Shown here: positions 45,458 through 53,974 of the stretch, in pieces
Position numbering within the stretch: position 1 is the stretch's first letter
How the letters are laid out: each line of letters starts with the position of its first letter
Source: Paenibacillus sp. V4I3
GTDB lineage: Bacteria > Bacillota > Bacilli > Paenibacillales > NBRC-103111
Length of the DNA stretch: 64,000 bases
Assembly (NCBI RefSeq): GCF_030817215.1
Contig: NZ_JAUSZA010000001.1
Coordinates: 5,492,501-5,556,500 of the forward strand
Direction: 5' to 3'
Made by a program: the position numbers and the translations under genes
Notes under the pieces: model-generated
Databases searched by the model: none
The model's input: the letters and a program-made list of their open reading frames with translations, nothing else
What the model was told of the DNA's origin: nothing

Positions 45458-45551
45458 AGCTTAACGCCCATCAGCGTAACGAGGCTGCCAATTGATTGAT
45501 TCCACGGCAGCCACGTGTCTTCGCTATTCAGCTCTCGTTTCCGTTAGTTGA
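45458..45551 (-). repeat. Dispersed hairpin repeat, copy 11
   Basis: On the minus strand it begins AACTAACGGAAACGAGAGC, has the stem GTGGCTGCCGTGG / TTGGCAGCC, and ends CGCTGATGGGCG. Its first bases contain the TAA that ends the acetyltransferase gene. Confidence 0.8.
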
Positions 45552-46116
45552 TCTTTGAGAGATGCTCAACATATTCATCCTTGGTTAGCCCAAACAAAAT
45601 GGAATCAAAATATCGTCCATTAGTATAGAATACCTGGCGACGAACCCCCTCTTGAACGCATCCGACCTTTCTCATCATTGCAGTGGATGCTTCGTTTCCT
45701 TCAAGTACGTAATCATTGAACTTATTTAGTCTACGTTCAAAGAAAGCGTACTTTAAAAGTATGTTTACTGCCCTTGTGCCGTAACCCTTGCCGCGGTGGT
45801 CTCTGTCAATTTGAATACCGATGCTAAACGTTCCGTTTTTTTCGTCGATGCTGTTTAGGTTGATCCCGCCGACATTTTCACCGTTCAAGTTTTCGATAGT
45901 AAACATAAGACGATTCGATGAGAAGTCAGAAAATGATTCTGCAAATGATTTTGCCTCTGTAACTGTAGGAGGCAATTCAACCGCACACTCTAAAAGGCGC
46001 CGTGCAGGAGTATCAAAACGGTTGATATAGTGATTCTCCCAATCTTCTGGTTGTATTGCACGCAATCTTATTGCTTCATCCTGCCAGAAATAATTGCTGT
46101 AATCTATATCTCGCAT
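45544..46116 (-). CDS. GNAT family N-acetyltransferase
   Basis: A 190-residue RimJ/RimL-type acetyltransferase. The acetyl-CoA loop is seen as QIDRDHRGKGYGTRAV, followed by FNDYVLEGNEASTAMMRKVGC, the usual strand-helix ending. The ATG at 46116 follows GGAGG by 5 nt; the TTG at 46149 lacks a site. The TAA stop lies inside the hairpin repeat (the CTAACG box). The acceptor is unknown. Confidence 0.88.
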   Translation of the reverse strand: MRDIDYSNYFWQDEAIRLRAIQPEDWENHYINRFDTPARRLLECAVELPPTVTEAKSFAESFSDFSSNRLMFTIENLNGENVGGINLNSIDEKNGTFSIGIQIDRDHRGKGYGTRAVNILLKYAFFERRLNKFNDYVLEGNEASTAMMRKVGCVQEGVRRQVFYTNGRYFDSILFGLTKDEYVEHLSKIN

Positions 46117-46340
46117 ATGTGCCTCCAATAATTTTATGTGTTCAGACAATTTTAACCCTCAAATCAAACACGTAGGTAGTATTTTTTCGTTATAAGTATT
46201 CTGCCCTCTTGAATCTCCTTTTTTTGCTCAAAAAGAGCCTATTTCTAGGCTCCGTTCATGCAAGAATTACATTTAATTACTGACTTCAAAACTACATAAT
46301 GGTATAATTTTCCTATTAATTATAGGGAGATGATGATATT

Positions 46341-46616
46341 ATGCCAGATGACATCCAGCTCTATATTCCAGTCAAAAAAGAATCTGTTGAAAAATCCTTT
46401 AATACACTCGACGACTTAACAGAAGACGACACCAATGAAGAACTTGTTCCCTTTACTCAAGAAATCGTTGAAAAAATCGCAGCCAAGTTTACCAACTTTG
46501 AATTAAACAATCTTCAAGTATCTGTGAGTGCAAAAATAGGATCAGGCAACGCATTAAAATGGGTTGTGAGTCTAGAAGGCACTGGTGGACTTGTTCTTAA
46601 CTTTAAGAAATTGTAG
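46341..46616 (+). CDS. Small protein, weakly like trypsin-co-occurring domain 1
   Basis: A 91-residue soluble protein with an acidic N-terminal half and a beta-rich C-terminus (VSAKIGSGNALKWVVSLEG). The shape (variable helix, then a short beta sandwich ending in a 'k...s.eg.g.l' pattern) recalls Trypco1-type domains that associate with trypsin-like proteases in conflict systems. This is a weak impression by eye. GGGAGATG lies before the ATG and a terminator follows. Confidence 0.55.
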   Translation: MPDDIQLYIPVKKESVEKSFNTLDDLTEDDTNEELVPFTQEIVEKIAAKFTNFELNNLQVSVSAKIGSGNALKWVVSLEGTGGLVLNFKKL

Positions 46617-46622
46617 AGTTAC

Positions 46623-46643
46623 CTACCTTCGGGTAGTTTTTTT
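46623..46643 (+). terminator. Terminator of the gene at 46341
   Basis: CTACC-TTCG-GGTAG followed by seven T residues, 6 nt after the stop. Confidence 0.85.
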
Positions 46644-46938
46644 GTATTACTTACCAGTGTGAATCCAATAGGGCCTATCCATCCTTTCGAGAATACATTG
46701 CGTCATCCCCATCAATAGGTCAAAGGACTCCACAATGGATCTACAAGAGTAGTAAATCTTACTCTTGAACTAATTACAAGAAAATCGATAATGAGGGTTT
46801 GCTAAGATTGGCAAAATCTTAAAGGTTTAGTCCATTTTCATCCAAAAGTTTTCCAAAGAGCAAGCCCTTCACCTTTCAGGCATGGAAGCAAAACCGGTTT
46901 GCATTCCCCTTTTGTGAAGCAAAAGTGGTTGCAAACAA

Positions 46939-46968
46939 AATAAAGCCCTGAGTACCAAGGGCTTTATT
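46939..46968. terminator. Bidirectional hairpin
   Basis: AATAAAGCCCT and AGGGCTTTATT are perfect 11-bp arms around 8 nt. No intact gene ends immediately before it. Confidence 0.6.
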
Positions 46969-46982
46969 GTAACCTATTTATG

Positions 46983-47003
46983 TTCACCGTACAGTACGGT
47001 GAA
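46983..47003. promoter_or_regulatory. Perfect 21-bp palindrome, orphan operator
   Basis: TTCACCGTAC and GTACGGTGAA flank a central A. The GTACxGTAC core is typical of operators for TetR- or MerR-like dimers. No regulator gene is adjacent; the nearest plus-strand start downstream is far away. Confidence 0.45.
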
Positions 47004-47113
47004 GTGTTTTATATATTGTTACACACAAGCCATGTGCTCTCTTAAAATAGTTTGAAGTTCTAGTTATTTTCTTCAAACGTCTGTGGATCAGCTGACTATT
47101 AACTTATTTATTA

Positions 47114-47302
47114 TCAAATAGCAATATTGGTATCTATTTCTATTTTAGCTTCTTCAACAACTATGATGGCTGTTTGCTTTGATGAACAGCAGTATCCTAA
47201 TGGAATTTTCTTACCTCCGAAGAACATAAAACCAGTTTTGAAAACTTCCCCATTACAGTCCGACAATTTATGAGTTTCTTCACAGGATATACAATAGTAC
47301 AA
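47114..47302 (-). CDS. Small Cys-rich hypothetical protein
   Basis: 62 residues. CISCEETHKLSDC at the start and YCCSS in the middle suggest a zinc-binding or redox-active knuckle. The start would be TTG at 47302, with AGGGTG about 8 nt upstream. No family recognised. Confidence 0.5.
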   Translation of the reverse strand: MYYCISCEETHKLSDCNGEVFKTGFMFFGGKKIPLGYCCSSKQTAIIVVEEAKIEIDTNIAI

Positions 47303-47646
47303 AAGGAATCACCCTAATCTATTGTTTATATTACTATTATTATATCAGAATAATCAGACTATTACATTAATTTAATGTTAAGTTTTCTTACATTGGTTAG
47401 TTATTCGATTCCAAAATAATGATACAAAAAATATAAGGTAACATCTTTTGTTATAATTGCGTTTAGTTTGGTTCGTGAACGTACACCTATGCTTCAAGTT
47501 CCTCGATCCGCTTCCTTGGCGCAAAGGTATCCTCAATTTTACATATTCATTGATAAATTGCATAAATTCTTCACCCCGAATTTACTTTTCTTGTTATTAT
47601 TACCACTCAAAGAAAATGTGAAATAAGTGCAGTTTAACAAGGTACC

Positions 47647-47826
47647 TCATCTTATTACTTTGTGTTTGTTCTCTTCTATATACGACATTGGAACTTCCAT
47701 TAAGTCACCTTCATCTTCCTCATTGCCTGTAGATAAGACCTCAAAAACAATTGATTTATCTTTGATTTCAACTACTTTTACTCTAATGCTTTCGAATGTT
47801 AATGATTCTCCTACTTTGAAATCCAT
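47647..47826 (-). CDS. Short hypothetical protein (59 residues)
   Basis: The ATG at 47826 follows AAGGAG by about 11 nt. The product starts MDFKVGESLTFESIRVKVVE and ends MSYIEENKHKVIR; it is charged, soluble and beta-rich. It follows a repeat box at 47903-47929 as the other one-gene units do. Not recognised. Frames on the opposite strand are its shadow. Confidence 0.65.
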   Translation of the reverse strand: MDFKVGESLTFESIRVKVVEIKDKSIVFEVLSTGNEEDEGDLMEVPMSYIEENKHKVIR

Positions 47827-47902
47827 CTTTTTTTACTTTCTCCTTCTGATACATGAACTACTTCAAGTTTTGTCCTATTTTCGAGAATATAAAACCACTT
47901 TA

Positions 47903-47929
47903 TTGAACTATGCTGCCCGTTAGCTCAAT
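47903..47929 (-). repeat. Dispersed hairpin repeat, copy 12 (fragment)
   Basis: TTGAACTAT and CTGCCCGTTAGCTCAAT are present back to back, so both boundary boxes remain but the inner stem is missing. Confidence 0.6.
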
Positions 47930-48008
47930 CGTTGCCCCTTTCCAGCTTACGTTTTAAATTCATCTAATTTAACCTGTTGTTGATAAAGGTTTTCAGTTGC
48001 GCATAACA

Positions 48009-48174
48009 ATACAAGTTCTTGTCATCATTCGGCAAACGATATATGTTCTTGTCATTGGCTTTTGACAAGAACATATATCGTTAAAACAAAAAAAGCCGCA
48101 ACTACGCGACTTTTAAGCTTATATGTTCTTGTCACCCGACCTGCGTTAAAGGACAAGAACATATATCGTTAACC
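48009..48174. repeat. Second repeat family, copy A
   Basis: The 18-bp word ACGATATATGTTCTTGTC is followed after 10 nt by its exact complement (48036-48081). A spacer of AAAAAAAGCCGC type follows, then ATATGTTCTTGTC and GACAAGAACATATATCGTT again (48121-48171), with GTTCTTGTC also at 48015. A related unit is at 51905-52036. Confidence 0.85.
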
Positions 48175-48443
48175 AATCGGTCGCCTCTTTTACGCTTTTT
48201 CTAAGAAAATTAAAAACGTTGCCATCAATCATCCTGGCAACGTTTATTTCTAAAACCTTAGTCTTGATACATAATGATCAACGTAATTCATTAGCGCGAT
48301 CTCGCGCGCCTCAGCGGTCAACTGCATGCCCTTGTTAGGCGGCGTTTATGACTGGGACTTGATCACCGGACACTCTTGACCGCAAGATACTCCGAATGGA
48401 GTCCATTTAAACTTAAAAGCACGGCTTCTGAGCCACACCTCAA

Positions 48444-49307
48444 CTACGACAACACAATGCGCGCGACTTCCGTCGGGTTCTCGACCGACGAGAAATGACC
48501 GGTGTTCTGAAGCGTAACCATGCGTGAACTCTTCAGCAGGTCCTTAGTGCGATTTCGTTCGGGGACTCGTGACCAGTCCCTGTCGCCGTAGACGAGCGTT
48601 ACAGCCGCTTTCACCCCCGGATAGCACTCACGCGCCTTGCTCCAAGAGCGCCATGAGGCCAGCACCTTTCGTTCAGCGTAGTGAAAGTTGGGATTTCGGC
48701 CCGCTCTATAGAAGGTGGCGATTAGATCGGCGGGCATCTTACGTGGGTCCGCATAGCCGCCAGCCATGATTTTGCCGATGATCCATGAGTTCGCGAGAGA
48801 GGCACCGATCGCTCCGACTACAGGGAATTGCAGGCTGCCAATAATCAGGTTCGCAAACCAGTTGCCGCGCCGCATGCCATCGCCGTATCGCGTCTCGTAA
48901 TCGTAGGTATTGAACGCGTATACGGCCTTGATACGGTCAGGGATAACAGATGCCACCGTTAGGGCTAACACAGCACCAATGGATTCGCCAACCAAGGTTA
49001 CCTCACGCAGGTCCAGGGCCATCAGGAAGTCGATGACGCCCTTGCGAAGGTATGGCTCATCATACTGGGCTGCTGTGTCGACCGAAGAAAAGCCATGGCC
49101 TGGAAGATCCACGGCGTAGACGGTGTACTTCTTCGCAAGAAGCGGCACTAGCGCTCGGAAATACTCAAGCTGGGTGCGGATTGTGTGAAGGAGAACCAGA
49201 GGGGGGCCATCGCCCGACTCTTGATACCGGAGGCTGATCCTGTCGGAAATCCTGAGATACCTGGGATCGGCCGAGGGTGTCTCCCGGTTTTGACTTGATT
49301 CACTCAT
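48444..49307 (-). CDS. Alpha/beta hydrolase, GC-rich, likely transferred
   Basis: A 287-residue alpha/beta hydrolase. The nucleophile Ser is in LVGESIGA, the acid is probably in YGDRDWSRVP and the His in NTGHFSSVENP; an oxyanion-type LLHTIRTQ replaces the usual HG. The base composition is clearly more GC-rich than the neighbours and the next DNA downstream of its start is Tn3 transposase debris of similar composition. This points to arrival from a high-GC host. RBS GGAGG lies 8 nt before the ATG. Substrate unknown. Confidence 0.88.
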   Translation of the reverse strand: MSESSQNRETPSADPRYLRISDRISLRYQESGDGPPLVLLHTIRTQLEYFRALVPLLAKKYTVYAVDLPGHGFSSVDTAAQYDEPYLRKGVIDFLMALDLREVTLVGESIGAVLALTVASVIPDRIKAVYAFNTYDYETRYGDGMRRGNWFANLIIGSLQFPVVGAIGASLANSWIIGKIMAGGYADPRKMPADLIATFYRAGRNPNFHYAERKVLASWRSWSKARECYPGVKAAVTLVYGDRDWSRVPERNRTKDLLKSSRMVTLQNTGHFSSVENPTEVARIVLS

Positions 49308-49379
49308 TGCAGTTTCCTCCTCGATTGTGCTTGGTAAGTGCCGTGTTTGTCAGCCAATGCGCTCTGGCCTCGAGGTTGC

Positions 49380-49865
49380 CCTTTGCGACCCTCCAGGAGC
49401 GCACCTTTGCGCTGTTGGAGCGTGAGCGGCTGATCGACACCGCCACCTACATGGCGACCGGCGTTGGCTGTGACGAGACAGCTTTCTTCTGGTAGCACAT
49501 TGATCCGTTGGCCCGGCGCTTCAAAAGGCGCCTGCGCCCGTTACTCCGCGGAGTGAGCCTGACTGCCAGTCAGGGGCAGAGCGCGCTCATGCAGGCCGTC
49601 ACCTTTCTCCAAGACCTCTTCGCCCGTGATAGGTCACTCAGCCAGGTGAATGCCCAAACGATAGTGCAGATCACCCAACATGGCACCACGCGGCGCTGGA
49701 CGCTCCAGACCTCCAAAGCGCGCGATCCCATCAACCACGCGCTGTTTGAGCACCTGCTCTAAGTCGCGCTCAATGATGTGCTGGCCCTGGTCCATACGCG
49801 GTGTGGCTTCATGGACGCCTTTGCCCGAGCAAGATCAGGAACGCGTTTCCTTCGACTCGAAAAAT
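49380..49865 (+). pseudogene. Tn3 family transposase remnant
   Basis: FALLERERLIDTATYMATG, CDETAFFW, a stop, then HIDPLARRFKRRLRPLLRG and ALMQAVTFLQDLFARDRSL follow the middle of Tn3 TnpA. A large internal part is deleted: the text jumps to IVQITQHGTTRRWTLQ and INHALFEHLL, then a stop, then CGFMDAFARA with frameshifts. At least two nonsense codons, a deletion and frameshifts are present. Confidence 0.75.
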
Positions 49866-49919
49866 TGACGGTGTTCACCTAGAATGCGCTCGCATCAACA
49901 GGCTGTAATTCAATCGTAT

Positions 49920-50678
49920 TCATTCATTTTGTCCTCCTGACCCAGACATCATATCGTTGAACTGGGTCACAAAAGCTCCTTCGTTCGGGCCCGGGTTATT
50001 TCGAAGCATTTTCGCTTCTTCCACCAGAACCTCGTCTGCATCCGTACCAAGTACCTTCATCGTTGCTTCAATGAATTGCGTAAGCGGCATCGCGTGCGGA
50101 TTGTTGAGATCCATCAGATCCGTTTGAACCCCCGGCGGCGCCATTTCCAGTACTTTTACCGAAGTGTCTTTAAGCATGTACCGTTGAGAAAGCGTGTAGG
50201 AATGGAGCGCTGCTTTCGTCGCCGAATATACAGCGGTCATCGCTAGCGGCACGAATCCAAGTATCGAAGTCGTGTTGATGATAACCGCTTCTTCCTTGGA
50301 CTTCAAATGCTCTATTAACGCAGACGTCATTCGGATTGGCCCAAGCAAGTTTGTCGTGACAGTCGTAACCAAAACATCTTCGTCGATCACGCCCGCCGCG
50401 TCATCGAGCTGCATAATGCCGGCGTTGTTAAACAAGACATTTAAATCCGGGTATTCTTCGATTAACTGCTTGGCGACCGCCTTTATGCTGTCAGGATCCT
50501 GTACATCCAGCTCCACTGCGGACATTCCGGGATTCGCTTTAATCGTTTCCTCCAGACGCTCTTTACGCCGCCCGGAGATGATCACTTTGTTTCCAAGTTT
50601 GTGTAAAGCTTCTGCTAGACCACGTCCAATTCCCGTACCGCCGCCTGTAATAAAAATCGTGTTTCCTGTAAGCTTCAT
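49920..50678 (-). CDS. SDR family oxidoreductase (DltE-like)
   Basis: A 252-residue classical short-chain dehydrogenase. The cofactor motif is TGGGTGIGRG, NNAG follows, and the catalytic Ser-Tyr-Lys is in NTTSILG and YSATKAA. An Arg pair after the second strand (GRRKERL) suggests NADP(H). The ATG at 50678 follows GGAGGG by 8 nt. A TetR-type gene lies upstream in the same direction, and both carry AGAACGATC boxes in front of them. Confidence 0.92.
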   Translation of the reverse strand: MKLTGNTIFITGGGTGIGRGLAEALHKLGNKVIISGRRKERLEETIKANPGMSAVELDVQDPDSIKAVAKQLIEEYPDLNVLFNNAGIMQLDDAAGVIDEDVLVTTVTTNLLGPIRMTSALIEHLKSKEEAVIINTTSILGFVPLAMTAVYSATKAALHSYTLSQRYMLKDTSVKVLEMAPPGVQTDLMDLNNPHAMPLTQFIEATMKVLGTDADEVLVEEAKMLRNNPGPNEGAFVTQFNDMMSGSGGQNE

Positions 50679-50977
50679 TTGTAAACCCTCCAAAAATTAA
50701 TTTAGTTTACCTCATTGTTTGCGATAACGCCGCCAAAATATTTCCCATAATCGAATTGATGCGCCCAAGAGCAGGGTACCTGAATAGTCACTGAATATTT
50801 GCGATTTGATCAGACTCCCAGATCGCGTAGGGCCTAGCTTGCTTGCTCACGGCGATCAGATACATCGCGTAGGCAACTTGGCCTGCTCCAATCGGCTTCT
50901 TTATGTTTGGCCGCTGAAAGTTCGCATCATGTTAGATATTGACATGTTCCTCCTGGTTTTAAATCGGTCAAATTTCA

Positions 50978-50991
50978 AGAACGATCATTCT
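50978..50991 (-). promoter_or_regulatory. Putative TetR operator upstream of the SDR gene
   Basis: AGAACGATCATTCT is nearly palindromic and shares AGAACGATC with the box in front of the TetR gene at 51631-51643. It lies in the 350-bp gap between the two genes; the rest of that gap holds nothing recognisable. Confidence 0.5.
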
Positions 50992-51027
50992 ACAAAACGC
51001 GCAAATAATTAATATACAATAAAGCAA

Positions 51028-51597
51028 TCATTTTTCTAAAAGCTTTATCGATATATCGGTAATACGGTGAAGTTTTTCTTTGGTAATCGAGGTTCTTGCC
51101 ATTGCCCTTAAGCCAACCAGTACATTATGCAGATATTCCGCCATTTCCCCGGCATCATAATCAGTGGTGAATTCACCGTTCTGCTGCCCCCAAACAATTA
51201 TTTCCTTGAGTAGCTGCTCTGTTTCTGTGAAACATACAGTGGACTTTGTATCAACATCGGCATCGCGCGCTGCCAATTCCACCGCCGAATTCACAATTAA
51301 ACAGCCGGCCCCTTCTTCGCTAATCATGAAGTCAGAAATAAACTTAAGAGCTTCCGCTGCAGACTTGGAGCGTTTAACTCCTCCTGTAATCGAGGCGTTG
51401 ACTTTGTCAACATAACGATTATAAGCTCTCAGAAACAGCGTATGTTTGTCGCCAAAAGTGTCATACAAGCTTCTGCGATGGATTCCCATATTCTCGACCA
51501 AATCGGTCATGGATGTCTTCTCGTATCCCTGTTCCCAAAAGAGCCTCATCGCTTTTTCCAATACCGCGCTCTCTTCAAACTCTTTGCTTCTGGCCAT
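51028..51597 (-). CDS. TetR family transcriptional regulator
   Basis: A 189-residue TetR/AcrR regulator. The helix-turn-helix reads TSMTDLVENMGIHRRSLYDTFGDKHTLF, and the rest is helical with a Cys (GAGCLIVNSAVELA) as in the YcfQ/NemR branch, where such a Cys can sense electrophiles. The ATG at 51597 follows GGGGGAAATGGG. It probably represses itself and the SDR gene. Confidence 0.88.
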   Translation of the reverse strand: MARSKEFEESAVLEKAMRLFWEQGYEKTSMTDLVENMGIHRRSLYDTFGDKHTLFLRAYNRYVDKVNASITGGVKRSKSAAEALKFISDFMISEEGAGCLIVNSAVELAARDADVDTKSTVCFTETEQLLKEIIVWGQQNGEFTTDYDAGEMAEYLHNVLVGLRAMARTSITKEKLHRITDISIKLLEK

Positions 51598-51630
51598 CCC
51601 ATTTCCCCCCGACAACAATATAACATATTG

Positions 51631-51643
51631 AGAACGATCGGTA
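51631..51643 (-). promoter_or_regulatory. Putative TetR operator in front of the TetR gene
   Basis: AGAACGATCGGTA lies 34 bases before the start codon and repeats the word found upstream of the SDR gene. Confidence 0.5.
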
Positions 51644-51904
51644 AAGAAAAGATTTTTGCATCACATAGGGATTACTGAATTGCCATTTTCGGATGACCCC
51701 CCATTGTTTGAAGCCATTTATGTATAGGGGCTCTCCAACAACTAACAGTTCCTTCAAAGCTTTTTGGTTTCCGGTATTGACGACAAAGAGTGTTTCGTTT
51801 GTAAATCCATTACCGGTTGGATCAACATGATAAACCTCAATGCCTGCAATCGCAGGCATTCGACCGGTACGCATTTAATGGTTTTCCCTGAACGCGGCAA
51901 AAGA
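51644..51904. other. Gap with a possible decayed coding fragment
   Basis: A minus-strand frame from 51874 reads like protein for about 70 codons (YHVDPTGNGFTNETLFVV) but has no binding site, starts at a repeat and runs into the TetR start. It is probably a gene fragment. Confidence 0.3.
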
Positions 51905-52036
51905 TGCATGTTCTTGTCCTCAATCGGGAAACGATGTAAGTTCTTGTCCCGACCCAAGGACAAGAACTTACATCGATAAAATGAAAAAAGCAGCGCTGTG
52001 CGTGGATTCGAATGATTGTATGTTCTTGTCCCCCGA
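51905..52036. repeat. Second repeat family, copy B
   Basis: It has the same layout as copy A: GTTCTTGTC, then ACGATGTAAGTTCTTGTC and its near-exact complement (51931-51975), a GAAAAAAGCAGC spacer, and GTTCTTGTC again. The changes in one arm are matched in the other (TAAGTTC / GAACTTA), so pairing is conserved. Confidence 0.85.
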
Positions 52037-52182
52037 CATTTGTCGACCCCTTCCATTAAAAGCAATAGCTTAGCGATGGCGATGCCTGCCGCTCCCGAAC
52101 CGTTGATAGCACCTCCTGCTAAAAGACCAACAGGATCCCAGTCATTAATTACTTGGGTTAGAAACTCTATATCTATGTTCAC
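52037..52182 (-). pseudogene. DUF1871-like gene cut by a repeat
   Basis: A GTG start behind AAGGTG begins MNIDIEFLTQVINDWDPVGLL, the DUF1871 signature (WDPigL). After about 45 codons the frame runs into repeat copy B and loses the rest of the roughly 80-residue domain. Confidence 0.65.
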
Positions 52183-52223
52183 CTTTTTATCACCTTCTGA
52201 TATTGGTTATATGCTCTAATTAT

Positions 52224-52315
52224 CCCTTCCGTTTGCTCAACAAAAAAGGAACAGCTGCCAGCCGCGACAATCTGCTCCCTTATTTTGAACTAACGTTCTC
52301 CTCGTTAGTGGAATG
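52224..52315 (-). repeat. Dispersed hairpin repeat, copy 13
   Basis: Boxes CTTCCGTTTGCTCAA and TTGAACTAACG-TTCTCCT-CGTTAG enclose AGCTGCCAGCCGCG. It lies between the broken DUF1871 gene and the ars operon. Confidence 0.75.
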
Positions 52316-52352
52316 CCATTTCATATAGAAAATTTCATCAGCTGAGAATACC

Positions 52353-52445
52353 CTAATCTCCACTAAATAGTGAGACGGCTGTGATAAGTGCCAAAAAAAT
52401 AATAGGTTTGAGATCTGCATTTTCTTTTGTCTGCTCTCTGATCAA
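52353..52445 (-). CDS. 30-residue membrane peptide after the flavoprotein gene
   Basis: A TTG start follows GAAAGGAG by 7 nt. The peptide has one hydrophobic stretch (PIIFLALITAVSLF). It lies 58 nt after the flavoprotein stop in the same direction. It could be a small membrane protein of the operon or chance. Confidence 0.4.
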   Translation of the reverse strand: MIREQTKENADLKPIIFLALITAVSLFSGD

Positions 52446-52503
52446 CGAACTTCTCCTTTCAAAATAAAAAGCGGCATTGCCCTTAAGACAACGCCGATGT
52501 AAT

Positions 52504-53892
52504 CTAGCTGCAGCATGAAGATGTCGATGCCACCGGTTTGGTAATTGGTGAACAACAAGAACTAACTTCATCAGATTTTACTACCATAGCTTCACTTTTT
52601 TCAGGTTCACAGCAAGAGCTCCTTTGGATACTACATACCCCAGTTTCAGGCAGTTCAAGTTCCACCCTCTCAGCTGCTTCACGATCGCCAACTAAAGCTG
52701 CAACAACGGATCTCACTTGTTCATACCCTGTCGCCATCAAGAAAGTCGGTGCTCTACCGTAGCTCTTCGATCCAACAATATAAAAGTCTTTCTCTGGTTG
52801 TCTAAGCTCATTCTCTCCATGTGGTCTAACCGTACCGCAGCTGTGAACATTCGGATCGATTAGAGGCGCTAACTCCAAGACACTTTCCAAGCCTGGATCT
52901 GCAGTCACCCTAACTTCTCTTAAGAAGGAAAAATCAGGACGGGAACCTGTATTCGAGACGATCTCATCAATGGCATCAATTTGGGTCAATTCGCTATTTA
53001 AAGAACCAACTACCTGAATTTTTTCCCCATCCTTCTTTAATTCTTGAATATGAAATGGCGTCATCACTTTTACTTTACCTGATTTAACTAACTTCTGAAT
53101 ACGTGTTCCGAGTTCTCCTCTCGCAGCAAGCTGATCTTGCTCCCGCCCCCCGTAAACATCCTCTAGCCTAGATTTTCTTAGTACCCAGACAATTTCAGTC
53201 TCCTGTACCTGCCCCTTAAGCTCCCCGAGATCCAAAAGTGTATTGATCGCGGAATGACCACTACCAGCAACAAGAACTTTCTTTCCACTATAGCGATTTT
53301 TATGCTTACCAAGAATATCGGGGATACCGTAAAATACTTGTTTACATAAATTTTGTTCCTCAGTTGTCCAGACCCCTTCAGAAAGAATTGGGTTCGGACT
53401 GGTCCAGGTACCCGAAGCATCGATGACTGCTTTGGCCTCAACCAAGAAGTGTTCACCATTTTTCTCAACATGCAAGACAAATGGAAGGTCGTCGCGGCCA
53501 TGTGTTTTTACCTTGTTCAAGCCTTTGCGGCTCACAGCGGTCACTTTCGTATTCAAGCTTATGAAAGGTTTGATTTCAGGTAACTCGGCAAAAGGCTTAA
53601 AATAGTTCTCAACCATTTCTAATCCAGTAGGGATTTCCGAATGATTCGGAGCTATCCAACCATGTGAAGTAAGTAGCTGCCGCGCAGCTTTATCAATATT
53701 GTATTCCCATTGAGAAAAGAGACGTACATGAGCCCAGTTAAGGACACTGGCCCCCACCGCATCCCCTGCATCAAACAATACAAAGGATTCACCTCTTGTA
53801 ACTAAATGTGCCGCTGCTGCAAGGCCAACAGGCCCAGCTCCTATGATCGCTACAGGTAATTTCGCATTAGATTGAACTGTATTTCCACTCAT
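52504..53892 (-). CDS. ArsO-like FAD-dependent monooxygenase with Cys-pair tail
   Basis: A 462-residue class B-type flavoprotein. FAD binding is seen in IIGAGPVGLAAAAHL and NADP binding in VLVAGSGHSAINTLL. The tail has three Cys pairs (SSCCEP, SSCCSP, SSCCS) that could bind arsenite or another soft metal. Proteins of this kind are found in arsenic operons (ArsO). The ATG at 53892 follows GGAGG by 8 nt. It is downstream of an ArsR-type repressor and a small Cys-tailed protein. The substrate, perhaps an organoarsenical, is inference. Confidence 0.8.
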   Translation of the reverse strand: MSGNTVQSNAKLPVAIIGAGPVGLAAAAHLVTRGESFVLFDAGDAVGASVLNWAHVRLFSQWEYNIDKAARQLLTSHGWIAPNHSEIPTGLEMVENYFKPFAELPEIKPFISLNTKVTAVSRKGLNKVKTHGRDDLPFVLHVEKNGEHFLVEAKAVIDASGTWTSPNPILSEGVWTTEEQNLCKQVFYGIPDILGKHKNRYSGKKVLVAGSGHSAINTLLDLGELKGQVQETEIVWVLRKSRLEDVYGGREQDQLAARGELGTRIQKLVKSGKVKVMTPFHIQELKKDGEKIQVVGSLNSELTQIDAIDEIVSNTGSRPDFSFLREVRVTADPGLESVLELAPLIDPNVHSCGTVRPHGENELRQPEKDFYIVGSKSYGRAPTFLMATGYEQVRSVVAALVGDREAAERVELELPETGVCSIQRSSCCEPEKSEAMVVKSDEVSSCCSPITKPVASTSSCCS

Positions 53893-53974
53893 TGATGATA
53901 CCTCCATATACTAGTTTTCTTTATCATCCATTTAAGACGTTAGCTATTTTGGAAAGACGCAAACTTATTTACTT

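Larger units (their letters stand above)
46644..47113. other. Gene-free stretch with two hairpins
   Basis: No gene is supported. It contains a terminator-like hairpin (46939-46968) and a 21-bp palindrome (46983-47003). The rest may be decayed coding DNA. Confidence 0.5.

Noticed and set aside
47627..47923. 98-codon plus-strand frame
   Set aside because: It is antisense to the 59-residue minus-strand gene at 47647-47826, which has a proper ribosome binding site.
49277..49868. Three short plus-strand frames as separate genes
   Set aside because: Read together they follow Tn3 TnpA with stops and a deletion, so they are one pseudogene.
51575..51874. Minus-strand frame next to the TetR gene
   Set aside because: Part reads like protein, but it overlaps the TetR start, begins at a repeat and has no binding site; recorded only as a possible fragment.
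48009..52036. CRISPR array
   Set aside because: The repeated words are inverted pairs with unequal spacing, not direct repeats with uniform spacers, and no cas genes are present.
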